This document shows, piece by piece, positions 10,796 to 21,293 of a stretch of DNA of 64,000 nt. How positions within the stretch are numbered: position 1 is the first letter of the stretch; every line of letters begins with the position of its first letter. The notes beneath the pieces were generated by a model, which was given only the letters and a program-made list of their open reading frames with translations, was not told the DNA's origin and did not search any database. The translations under genes were made by a program, and so were the position numbers. The stretch is from the NCBI GenBank assembly GCA_002286715.1, contig NSJX01000027.1:248001-312000 (forward strand), in the 5' to 3' direction. This DNA is from Dentipellis sp. KUC8613 (Eukaryota; Basidiomycota; Agaricomycetes; Russulales; Hericiaceae).

Positions 10796-13700
10796 ATGCA
10801 CAACAAGCAGGGTTCCAGGGTCCGGTTCAAGCAAGATGAGGTTCAACCATCGCACCTCGAGAGGGTCGACGATCAATTTCCCGAAATCTGGAATGCTTCG
10901 ATCAGGCAATACGAGGCCGATACAAAGAACAAGCTCACTCATGCCTTTCGTGGTCTTGGGAACATTAAGAGTGCCGACGAACTTCTGAGAATCATTGACG
11001 ACAAGCAGAAGAATTTCGTGGAGTATCAGAAACGGGGAGCGAGAATCAAAGGGGCTTTAAAGTCTGTCTTGGACATAGTTGGACCGCTGGCAAGTACTGC
11101 GGGCGAGGGTGTTGCACTTGTGAGTCGAATGTTCTAGCTTGGGGCCGTGGCTGACACGTCCCGGTAGGCATACCCACCAGGAAAAGCCATATTTGTCGCA
11201 GTAAAGCTGCTTGTCGATGTATGTTTCTTGGTTTCCCTGCTAAAACTATCTAGCTAATTCGGAAGCTACGCCACAGGCTACTCACAATGTCAAGTCCCAT
11301 TACGATGCCATCATCAACATCTTCGAACAGATGCAGAGCTTCCTTCTCCGCTGCCGCATGTATCTCAGTCACGGTGGCAGCATCTCTGTTGACCTGCGGA
11401 AGAAGCTTGGGAACATACTTGCACATGTTATTTGTATCATTGGTGTAGTCACCAGAGAGATGAAGAAGGCACAGCTCAGTATGTCATGGATAACTTACAT
11501 GCTGGTACTCAATCAACTTATCCTTGATGCAGGACATTTTATTCATGGTGTCTTCACAAAGGATAGTGCTGTACAGGATGCATTGACAGAGCTTGATCAT
11601 TTGACAAAGGAAGAAGGCCAAGTGGTCCAGGCAGCAACATATCAGGAGGTGAGGCATGTGAGCAGGGTTGTGGGTCACATGGAGAAGAAATTTGATCAGG
11701 TCTATGGTGTGTTGCTTCTTGACTATACACAATTAAGGGCTAATACCTTATGACTCACAGAGAGGGGAATTCTTGAGATGGGGAGGGAGATTGGCAAGGC
11801 TTACGGTGTGTTGTTCACTATTATATACCACATCAAGCTGATATATTGTGATTTACAGAGACTATCAAGCTTGATACATGCTATTCTTGGCTTGCTGCTA
11901 CTTCTGATCCTTGGATCAACCAGAATGCAGCACAGGACAAGCTCTCTGAAATCAGTACTGGACAGTGGCTGTTTAGAGATGAGAGGTTTGTGGAATGGAA
12001 GGAGCAGAAGCCTTCTTCAATGTGGCTGCATGGAAAACGTATGTGTACTGTGTTTCATTGGGATTGTCATCACTCATGCATGATTGTAGCTGGAGGTGGT
12101 AAAAGTGTTCTTTGGTAAGTTCTTGAGTTAGTTTTTTTTAGGATCATCTCAAATGTCAGTAGTTCAACTATCGTCAAGATGCTGAAAGACTACACCAAGT
12201 CTAGGACATCTTGTGCACTTGCATTCTTCTACTTTGACTTCAAAGACTCAGCAAAGCAGACAGGCTTTCTTGACATGCTTAAATCTCTTATCAGGCAGCT
12301 TTGCTCTCAGAGTCTTGAAGCTTCTACTGTGTTGAAAAAGTTCTATGCAGACCATGACAATGGTGTTGGACAGCCTAGCAAGCAGGATCTACAGACTGCT
12401 CTTGGAGATATCTTGGGATGCTTTGATGATGTCTACATCATTCTTGATGCTCTTGATGAATGTCACAAAGATGACAGAGATAAATCACTGCTTCCATTCC
12501 TGGAGAGCAAAATGCTAAATGATTACTTGTCTGTGCATTTTCTGGGGACTAGCCGCAATGAGGCTGATATCATGGAGTGCTTGGACAAGAAAACTACTCA
12601 TGCTGTCAATCTGGGTGATCAATTGATACACCAAGATATTAAAGCACATCTGTCTGCTGTATTTGAAAAGCAGAGTTCTTTCAAAAGATACAATGACAGC
12701 ATCAAAAATGAGATAAAGGACAAATTGATCAGCAAGGCAAATGGAATGTAAGTAACATCAAATTTGTATCTTTAATCAAATGTATTGAGTTATGTCTTAG
12801 GTTTCTTTGGGTGGAATATCAGATGAAGGAGCTGAAGGAATGCATCACAGTCTCAAGCTTGAGAAAGAAACTTGATAATCTGCCTTCAACCTTAGAGGAC
12901 ACATATGCAAGAATTCTGAGAAAAGAAATTTGTGAAGATACAGAAGTGTTGCAACTGATGTTGAGCTGGATTGCTTATGCTATAGAACCTCTCACAAGAA
13001 GTGAGCTTGATGCAGCAGTAAAGCTATCTTATGAAGCAATCCACCCTGAGAGTGATGATGAGCTTCTGCTTCCATATCCATCTAGCATGCTAGAAGCTGT
13101 TTCCAGCCTGCTTGACATAACAGACAATGGTGTTGTCAAGTTTTGTCATTCTTCTGTCAAAGAATATGTCATCTCTGACAGAGCTAGGACACAATTTTAC
13201 TATATTGATAGAGAACTATGCTCTCATATGATGGCTGAAAGCTGCTTATATTTTCTATTACAAGCTGCTGTCAATGTCTCAGAGATTCAGTCTTACATAG
13301 AGCATCATACCCTGGAACATATCCAGCAAGTAAAGATGTTTTCAAATAAATTGTACAACTACATTGTCAAATTCTTCCAGGAGAATAAGCAAAGTGCAAT
13401 AAAGCATGATGTCTGTAATATTGGTCATAGTGGAGCTATTCATCCAGATTCTCCTGCCTGGTGCATATCAGCTATAGGACACTTAGACATTCTCCAATTA
13501 TTGTATGAAAAGTGTTCTATTGGGAAGTCAGCCTTGAATGATGCTCTACATCCTGCAACAGACAAAAACCATTATAACATAGTCCAGTGGCTTGTTGAAC
13601 ATGATGCTGACATCCATACACTCTATGAAAACACTTCTTTGCTTATATGGGCATGTAACAATGGAAATATAGACATTTTCAATTACTTGCTTGAGAAGGG

Positions 13701-15300
13701 TGCAAATGTTCATACACAGGGTGGATATTATGGAACAGCTCTCATTGCAAGCTCACGGATAGGTCATGCATTTATTGTTGATGCTCTACTCAAAGAAAGT
13801 GCTAAAGTTAATGTGCAAGATAGTGATGGTACCACTGCTCTCAGCATGGCATCCGAGAATGGCCACATATCTGTGATTGAGATGCTGATTGAAAAGGATG
13901 CAGATGTCAATATACAAAACAATGCTGGTACCACTGCTCTTATGATTGCATCTGAGAATGGTCACACATCTGTGGTTGAGTTGCTGATTAAAACAGGTGC
14001 TGATGTCAATATGCAAGCCAATAATGGTGCCACTGCCCTTACAGATGCATCTTGGAATGGCCACACATCTGTAGTTAAAATGCTGATTGAAAAGGGTGCT
14101 GATGTCAATATGCAAAACAATGCTGGTGCCACTGCCCTTACAGATGCATCTTGGAATGGCCACACATCTGTGGTTGAGGTGCTGATTGAAAAGGGTGCTG
14201 ATGTCAATATGCAAAACAATGCTGGTGCCACTGCCCTTACAGATGCATCTTGGAATGGCCACACACCTTTAGTTAAAATGCTGATTGAAAAGGGTGCTGA
14301 TGTCAATATGCAAAACAATGCTGGTGTCTCTGCCTTTATGGCTGCATCTTGGAATGGCCACACATCTGTGGTTGAGGTGCTGATTGAAAAGGGTGTTGAT
14401 GTCAATATGCAAAGCAAAGATGGTTGGATTGCCCTTATGTATGCATCTTGGAATGGCCACACATCTGTGGTTGAGGTGCTGATTGAAAAGGGTGCTGATG
14501 TCAATATGCAAGACAATGATGGTTGTACTGCCCTTACAGATGCATCTCACAATGGCCACACATCTGTGGTTGAGGTGCTGATTGAACAGGGTGTTGATGT
14601 CAATATGCAAAGCAAAGATGGTTGGACTGCCCTTATGTATGCATCCCAGAATGGCCACACATCTGTGGTTGACATGCTGATTGAAAAGGGTGCTGATGTC
14701 AATATGCAAAACAATGCTGGTGTCTCTGCCTTTATGATTGCATCTAACAGTGGTCACACATCTGTGGTTGGCATGCTGATTGAAAAGGGTGCTGATGTCA
14801 CTATGCAAACCAAAGATGGTTGGACTGCCCTTATGTATGCATCCCAGAATGGCCACACACATGTGGGTGACATGCTGATTGAAAAGGGTGCTGATGTCAA
14901 TATGCAAAACAATGCTGGTGTCTCTGCACTTATGTATGCATCCCAGAATGGCAACTCATCTGTGGTTGACATGCTGATTGAAAAGGGTGCTGATGTCAAT
15001 ATGCAAACCAAAGATGGTTGGACTGCCCTTATAATTGCATCTGAGAATGGCCACACATCTGTTGTAGAGATACTGCTTGCAGCAGAGGCTGATATCAATC
15101 TGCAAGATCATGATGATAGTGAAACTGCTCTTCTATGGGCATCTAAGAATGGCCACACATCTATTGCCAAGATGCTGCTTGACATGGGAGCTAATATTAA
15201 TGTATGCAATAGTTATGGTGACACTGCCCTCACAGTTGCAGGTGATAATCAGGAGATGATTGTGCTATTGCAGAGATATGGTGCTAGAGCTGAGCAATAG
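10796..15300 (+). CDS. NLR1: Goodbye-NACHT-ankyrin STAND protein
   Basis: This is a fungal NLR-type receptor, a family implicated in non-self recognition and programmed cell death. The exons are 10796-11119, 11168-11218, 11277-11478, 11533-11706, 11761-11805, 11859-12038, 12090-12114, 12163-12747 and 12801-15300, giving 1361 residues. Residues 20-180 match the Goodbye-type N-domain (FPEIWNASIRQYEADT, AGEGVAL, YPPGKAIFVAVKLLVD). The NACHT NTPase follows, with Walker A GKPGGGKSVL (Lys330), Walker B IILDALDECHKDD and sensor FLGTSRNEAD. FLWVEYQMKELKEC leads into a winged-helix-like region. About 15 ankyrin repeats of 33 residues fill the C-terminal half. Exon 5 (45 nt) is absent from NLR2 and NLR3. 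The Walker A loop is carried on a 25-nt exon. The body is A+T-rich compared with flanking genes. The ligand is unknown. The start ATG aligns with the paralogs' starts but adds about 17 residues. Confidence 0.85.
13810..15290 (+). repeat. NLR1 ankyrin array, near-identical 99-bp units
   Basis: About 15 consecutive units encode the pattern GxTALxxASxNGHTSVVxxLIEKGADVNMQ. The central 12 or so are nearly identical in DNA. Two unit types alternate in places: one with an NNAG hairpin and one with (S/T)KDGW. Variation is concentrated in the residue after the hairpin Gly and in the residues before NGH (TD/MY/MA/MI and W/Q/H/E), which map to the hairpin and the inner helix facing the concave surface. 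The spacers are not unique, so this is not a CRISPR array. Confidence 0.9.
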
Positions 15301-15856
15301 GAGATGAAGGTAATTTCAACACACTGAGTCTGTCAATTATATACTAATTATGTTTCATTTTGTTTTCAGTGCCTGGATTCTTTGAATTGACTTTGCCAAT
15401 GTTCCTGTACTTGTCTCAGTTCTTTTACACACTATGCATGTAGTATGATGTATGTACTTCTTGGATTTGCTCAGTTTCTAAGATAGTGTATCTTCATGAA
15501 TAAATTCCCCATTTTCCTCCTTGGACTGTCTTACTCACCCATGAACAGCAGCAGCAGTAAGTCATCAGAACTCAGTCAAAACACAACACTGCAGGATATG
15601 AGATCACTCAAATAACTACAACAATATTATATCATGTATGCTTCAAGAGAAATACTGTATCACCAATATACAGAATACAAGCAACCAAGATTTTATTTCC
15701 TTCATGGAATACACACACCACATGTCACCAAGGCACACTAAGAAGCACCACCGAAGACCACACAGCACACAATGAAGCTCAAGGCAAGACAAGAATATCA
15801 CTAGTAAGACAAGCCAGACATAATTATCCTTCAACTCATAACAAAGAACGTGAACC
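15301..15856. other. Convergent intergenic region, NLR1/copper-fist 3' ends
   Basis: This A+T-rich stretch lies between the ends of two convergent genes. It should contain both 3' UTRs. A GT...ttttgttttcag pair at about 15310-15370 resembles a 3'-UTR intron of NLR1. I see no supported coding frame. Confidence 0.45.
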
Positions 15857-17912
15857 TTAGAACATCCGAGCAAACGAAGGATCATACTGAGACTGCGTAT
15901 GCGTATGTGTCCTCCCCATTGACCCCGAACCCGACCTCGACCGCGACTCTGACGGCGCAACACGCCCTTCGTCATCGAACTGCATATGTGCATACGCCAT
16001 ATGCGACTGCTGCGCCTGCGCCTGCGACTGCATCTGCGACGAGACGTCCGTCGTGGACTGCGACCAACTCGGCCTCGCGTACCCAGCCGACGGCGGCGAG
16101 TCCATGTTCGCGAGCAGCGCGCTGGTGGACGAGGCTTTGGGAAGGATGGGGCGCGGGCGGGAGGAGTGGCTGGCCGACGACGACGATACGAAGCTCCCGC
16201 GCGATGACGAGGACGAGACGCGGCTCAAGGATGCATTGAGTGGAGGCTGCAGGCCGTCGTGCCTCGAGCTCGGACCTTCGCCTGCTACACTCGGTCCGCA
16301 ACAGGCCGTCCTCTCCCCGGACACCGCGAACGTCGCGAGCGGTCCGTCACCGAAGCAAGCGGCCTGCGCGTCGTGCTCGTGGCCGTCGCACTGGCACCCT
16401 TGGCAGCAACCGCAGCAGTCGCCGGGACACACGCAGTACCCAGGCAGGCACTGACACTTGCCGCGACAGCACTCCGTCGACATGGCGTTCACGGGCGACA
16501 TGTCCTGGCTAGCGTCCGGCTCGAGGATCATCGGGGCATCGGGGAAGCCAAAGGTATTTGGGTCCATCTCCGGAGGGTACATGGTAGGGTTGACAGTCGG
16601 AATGTTGCGGATCCAGTCGTCCAGAGCTTCGAACTGTGGCGGAATGAATCCCGCGGTGGGTGTGGTCGGAGGCGTCGTGGGTGCGATGGGGAGCGAGCAT
16701 GTGAAGCATGTGGGACAGGCGATGGTCGTCGTGCACGCGTCCGCATTCCAAGCGGTGACACCCCTATGGCGAACACAACCTGGACACGAGCACGAGTCCC
16801 CACAGCTACAGAAGATTGTCATGTCGTCTGAGCCAAGGTTGTGTTGCTCCGGCCAGAGTGATGTTTCGGAAGACGGAGGGACAATGTCAGGCAAGGAGAG
16901 GGTTCGAGATTCGGTGGCCGCCTCGTGAGACTGGACGAGCTGTTGGTTCAGTTGTTGGTTTATATAGCTTTGTTGGTCGGTAGCGAAAGCGGGTTGCTCA
17001 GGAGAATAGAAGTGCCCTTCGTAGGCGCGCCCGTATGGATTGAAGAAGTTGGAGCCGTGGGATGAGCGGACTCCAGCGTTATGAGAAGGTGGGTGGGGAG
17101 GGCGATCGAAGTCGGAGGGCGTGTTTCGAGCGCGAGGAGCAACAGGGCGTAAATCTCCTACATGGGAAATGGGTGCCGAATACGAAGTGGTCTGGGAATG
17201 GGAGCCGCCTTCGGTGGAATGGCCAGTAGCAGAGAAGGGAGCCGTACTGCCAGAGGGTCCGACCTTCTTGCGGCGCGTATTTCGGGCAGTGAAGCAGTGA
17301 CAGTCGTCGCCACTTTTGCACGTACACACATGCGCCGCAGAGGATCCATCTAGAAGCCGTCAAGCCTTGCGCGAGCATAGAAGAAGGAGAACTTACCTCC
17401 TTGGTCAGAGTCCGACGAGGGTTCTGAAGATGTGCGCGGTGCGACCGACGATCCCAGAGCTTCCGGTAAGCCTTCGGGAAACGCGGCGCTCGCCAGCACC
17501 TTCTTCAAACTGCCTGAAATGGAAGACCATGCCCTTACGGATTCATTCATCTGCAGTTAAGCCGATTCATGCATTAACTCACCTTTCTTAGTTGCACCTG
17601 CGGCGGGCGCCTTCTCCTTCGCGTCACACATGCATTTCACATGCACTTGTTTGGTCTTTCGCAGCTCTCGGCAGTGGTCGCACTGGGTAACAGGGCGACC
17701 TTTCTTCTTGATTTCGAATAGGGGACGGTCGTTGTGTTTGCAGGATGACGAGCGGTGGCCTTTGATGCAAGCCTCGCTAGACTGTGGATCAGTCGCGCCA
17801 CGGCAAAGCAAGGAGAAGTAGCATACCACGCATACTTCTTGTCGTCGATGAGAACCTAAGGAAGGGGTCAGAAGGGAAGCGGGCGAGAAAAGCCTCCATG
17901 TGCGCCCACCAT
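15857..17912 (-). CDS. Copper-fist transcription factor (Ace1/Mac1/Cuf1 type)
   Basis: This is a nuclear copper-responsive DNA-binding regulator. The exons on the minus strand are 17912-17910, 17855-17827, 17776-17583, 17513-17397 and 17349-15857, giving 611 residues. The first exon is only the ATG. Residues 1-40 form a canonical copper fist, with zinc ligands Cys11, Cys14, Cys23 and His25 and the minor-groove motif KKGRP at 35-39. FPEGLPEALGSSV follows, typical of basidiomycete members. The rest is Ser/Pro/Gln-rich with three Cys clusters: CTCKSGDDCHC (about 123-133), CSCGDSCSCPGC (about 295-306) and a CxC-rich block at about 398-425 (KCQCLPGYCVCPGDCCGCC). Such clusters bind Cu(I) in Mac1/Cuf1 and can act as the metal sensor. 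Whether it activates detoxification genes (Ace1-like) or uptake genes (Mac1/Cuf1-like) cannot be decided here. The C-terminus overlaps nothing. A 1.4 kb divergent region separates it from the next gene. Confidence 0.92.
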
Positions 17913-19330
17913 TGTTTGAGGAAAAGTTAGAAAATGTCACGTCCCAGACAGCGGCCGCACGCAAGTCGGCCCCGTCCACGACGCTCACTGAGCGTGTGTT
18001 ATTGGATGAGAGACAACAATGCGTGCGAGATCTGCTTGTATTGGACAATGAACATGGGCAAAGGCAGATATGGGGACAAGGAGCAGAGGCGTCGCCCGCA
18101 GACTCGAGAGATATAGCCTCAGAGGCCAAACACGCCAAAACACGCGGATACCACGTGACCGGGATGCTCGGGTCGGAGGAACGGGTCTTGTGCTCTGCCT
18201 TGCTCTGCGTCCCCTTGTCCGGGGCGCAGGCAGCGTCTTATCCTCTGCATCAGAACGCGCACGTTCTTGCGGCCCACCGCTTTCTCATGGCCCGCCGATG
18301 GCGCAACGCGCTATCTGCATTCTCCAACGCCCCCGGACCACAGCTCACGGGCGACAGTCCATCAGAGCCACGCCCCAAACGTGTCGAGTTCTTCCGTCGC
18401 TCTCTTTTTTGCCATTGGCGGGCGGGTGCTGGCGGATCTGACCCGGCTTCGACGCAGCACCGCCCACGGAACTTGCACGCACGACGGCCTACCAGCGACT
18501 CGTTCCCTGTTGATATCTCGTTCCCTCGGCCTGATCTAGTAAGCCCTCAGATTATATCCTGATACACACAGCTGCGGCGCGCGCTGCACCATGGGCTCCC
18601 ATTCCCTCATACTGCCGTCAGAAGCGCGCAAACGCGCCCCAGGGACGCGGTCGTCTCCACCACGTCGTGAGTTGCCATCGCTTCCCCATTTATGATGCGT
18701 CAGAGCTCGGAGCCATTGGCGGGTCGTGTGAGGCCACTATATGTCCTCCTGCTGGCTGCCGTACACATCGCCTGGTGGTATCGCAGCCCACATGGAGTCT
18801 TTTGAAATTTCAGGATCTGGATTCGAATTTCCCGGTGCATCAACTGACCTCCTAGCGCAGGGCTGTCCACAGCCACCAGTTGCAGAAGAGTAGCAGACCC
18901 AACTACCGACCTCGCCCGAAGACACCCGTTCTCTTTGGCAGTAGTATGGTGGCGTTTGACTGCTGTGCAGCTCGCTGCATATGGGGACACTTCGGGAGGC
19001 ATTTTGAGGCGTCTACTAAACATACAATGTTGCTCGTGTGCTGTGTGCTGTGTCGCCTTCGATTCTACTGCGACGTTGAACGAGCACGTAGTACTTCCGG
19101 CCGGTCATTATTATTTAAAATATCGAGACGAGGGAATGATTGTGAGGGATTTCCGCCTTTCCAGAACGAGGCGCTTCAACTGATCGAAGCAGCCGATCAC
19201 CAGCGTCTATCTTGCTTGCCTTTGCGCCCATCTTCGACCCTAACTCCAGCTTCAAGTGCGCCACCAGTAAGTTCTTCATCCTCTAGCCCCGATAATTCCC
19301 TAGAGACATCATGGCAAGCAGGGCGGTACC
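17913..19330. promoter_or_regulatory. Divergent 1.4-kb intergenic region, no gene
   Basis: The region lies between the starts of the minus-strand copper-fist gene and the plus-strand F-box-like gene. The longest open frame (17900-18562, plus) overlaps the copper-fist first exon in antisense and has no recognisable domain. I treat the region as upstream regulatory sequence. I did not identify a confident copper-response element. Confidence 0.45.
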
Positions 19331-20962
19331 ATGGATCTTGGAGCAGAAGTCCGTAATCCTCCCGAGCCAAGCGTTCCCGACCAATTCGACTACGCCCGTA
19401 TCCTCTGGAACCCGATCATCATCGACAGTGTATTTGCCTACAGCACCCCCCGGACGCTCATCCGGCTGTCCTGGGCCTGCAAGCGTGGGCTCGCCGCCGC
19501 ACGCTCGTACCTGCCACGTGCCTTCGATATCCACCAGCACCTCGCGCGCTTCTTCACCTGCCCGCCCGCCTTCCGCGCGCTTCAAGCGCGCACGGGCCTG
19601 CTCGTCTCGGGTTCCTCTGCGCTGCAGTTCCTCGATCGTACGTTCTACCCCAACTCCGATTTCGATGCGTACGTATCCATCGAGCACGTGCGGGAGGTTG
19701 CGCGCTGGCTCGAGGCGGACGGATACGCATTCGCACCGAAGGAGCGCCAGCGCAGGGATGTGGACAGCGCGGTCGACGAGGCGGAGGAGACGCGCGCGAT
19801 GATGGAGGATGCGGGGCTGCAGCCGGGCATCTACAGCATGCGCGGCGTCATAGCCGTGTTCGACTTTGTCAAGCCCACTGCAGCCCACACGGAAGCCGAC
19901 GAAATCGCAAATGCAGACCTGGATTCAAACTCGGACTCAAACTCGGACTCAGACTCAGACTCGGAGTCCACCCCGCTCCTGAACATGCTCAAAGTCCAGA
20001 TCATCGCCGCGCTCGACTGCGCCATCGAGCCGATCCTCAACTTCCACTGCAGTGCGTCTCGTCCCGAAGTAGTGACTGCCCTCTCTTATCCACACTCACG
20101 CATCCGCCCAGCCTGCGTGATGAACATCATCAGCCACGCCGCGGCCTACTCGCTCTACCCCACCGCAACCTTCGAAGCGCGCGTCGCGCTCGCCTTCCCA
20201 CGCAACCAGCGCCGCATCATCCCCGCGCTCCAGAAGTACGCCGACCGCGGCTGGACGATCGTGCATGACGACCGCGCCGCCTACCCAACAAGCACCACAA
20301 CCACTACAACCACCGTCGCCGGCGCCACGACCACCACCACGACTGTCACGACAACGACCCCCGGACTCGCCTGCCTCGCCCCGGGCGCGCGCTGGACCAA
20401 CGACGTCCACGCCTGGGTGCTCCCCCTGCCTCCCGTTTCCCCCTCCGCCCACGACCCCGTCGCACACACGAACTGGCAGCTCATGTACACGCGCCCGCCC
20501 TCGTACGCCGTCGCGCGGCACCCGCAGATCGGCCAGACGCCGCGCATGGTGTACCACCTCGTCGGCTCGCGGCTGCTGCGCGGCGTGTACGTGCTCGCGG
20601 ACGAGCTGCTGCTGCTCGCGGTGTGGGGTGCGCTCAGGGGCGTGCGGATCGGGATGGAGGAGATGCGTAAGGTTCTTGAGTTCCAGGGGCTCGAGGACCT
20701 GGTGGAGGAGACGCCCAGGTGGGTCGTTTGTTTGCTTGTTTTGGTGGCTAGTGAGTGGATGATGCTGATTTATCCATTGAATTGGGTGTAGTCATGATGG
20801 GGTTGTGTACGTGGAGTGTAAAGCGTATCGCGAGGCCATGAGGAGCGGGCGCCTGCCGAATGTGCTGTGGAAGCGCTGGCCACAGCAGCGGGTACGTCAT
20901 GGCTTGCGCGCTTATTCGACTGCTGACCAGACACCATTTCGTTGTAGTTCCTCATGCTCTGA
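19331..20962 (+). CDS. F-box-like / nucleotidyltransferase-like orphan protein
   Basis: I do not know the function. The exons are 19331-20051, 20112-20718, 20792-20891 and 20948-20962, giving 480 residues. The last exon adds only FLML and the stop. The N-terminus (ILWNPIIIDSVFAYSTPRTLIRLSWACKRGLAAARSYLPRAF) resembles the degenerate F-box seen in many Agaricomycete proteins. GSSALQFLDRTFYPNSDFDAYV resembles a nucleotidyltransferase G-S...D-x-D core and may be a pseudo-enzyme fold. A Ser/Asp run (DSNSDSNSDSDSDSES, about 19922-19966) and two Thr runs (about 20293-20364) are low-complexity insertions. The 60-nt first intron is divisible by three, so it could be retained without a frameshift. I spliced it because TCVMNIISHAAAYSLYP then matches the pattern common in this orphan family. 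Confidence 0.65.
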
Positions 20963-21293
20963 GCTTCATTTCTCTACTGACCCGGCAGCTATCTTGCGAA
21001 ACTGTGACAGTCGGAGCCATGCATAAGACGCCGACGCCCCCCGATATTATCGTCTGTTGTACAACTCCCAATCGTTTCTCGATCGGTGTCTTCACCTCTC
21101 GATGTATACTAACACCACCCTTCTTGGATATCGTATATCATACCTTCACCTTTTGCATTCGCGACAAAACACCCAATACCCAATAAGAAATAGCAATTAC
21201 CGCTCATGCATCTGTAACAACTTTACATACCTAAATACAACATGTATACCCCCTCTCCCTCCTGCACGCAACATCTATATCCCTTCACCCCTC
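20963..21293. other. Convergent intergenic region
   Basis: This 331 bp stretch lies between two 3' ends. It is T/A-rich toward the right with a run of short A-rich blocks (about 21170-21245) that would suit polyadenylation signals. No gene is seen. Confidence 0.4.

Noticed and set aside
11533..12114. Frameshifts or pseudogene status for NLR1
   Set aside because: The apparent frame changes all coincide with GT-AG introns whose positions match those in NLR2 and NLR3, and all nine exons close in frame.
13786..14907. Long open frames on the minus strand through the NLR1 ankyrin array
   Set aside because: They repeat with the 99-bp unit and simply mirror the plus-strand repeats. They have no start context, splice continuation or domain.
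13810..15290. CRISPR-like direct repeats
   Set aside because: The units are contiguous, in frame, lack unique spacers and encode ankyrin repeats in a eukaryotic gene.
17900..18562. 220-codon frame on the plus strand
   Set aside because: It begins antisense to the copper-fist first exons, has no recognisable domain and lies in GC-rich DNA where long chance frames are common.
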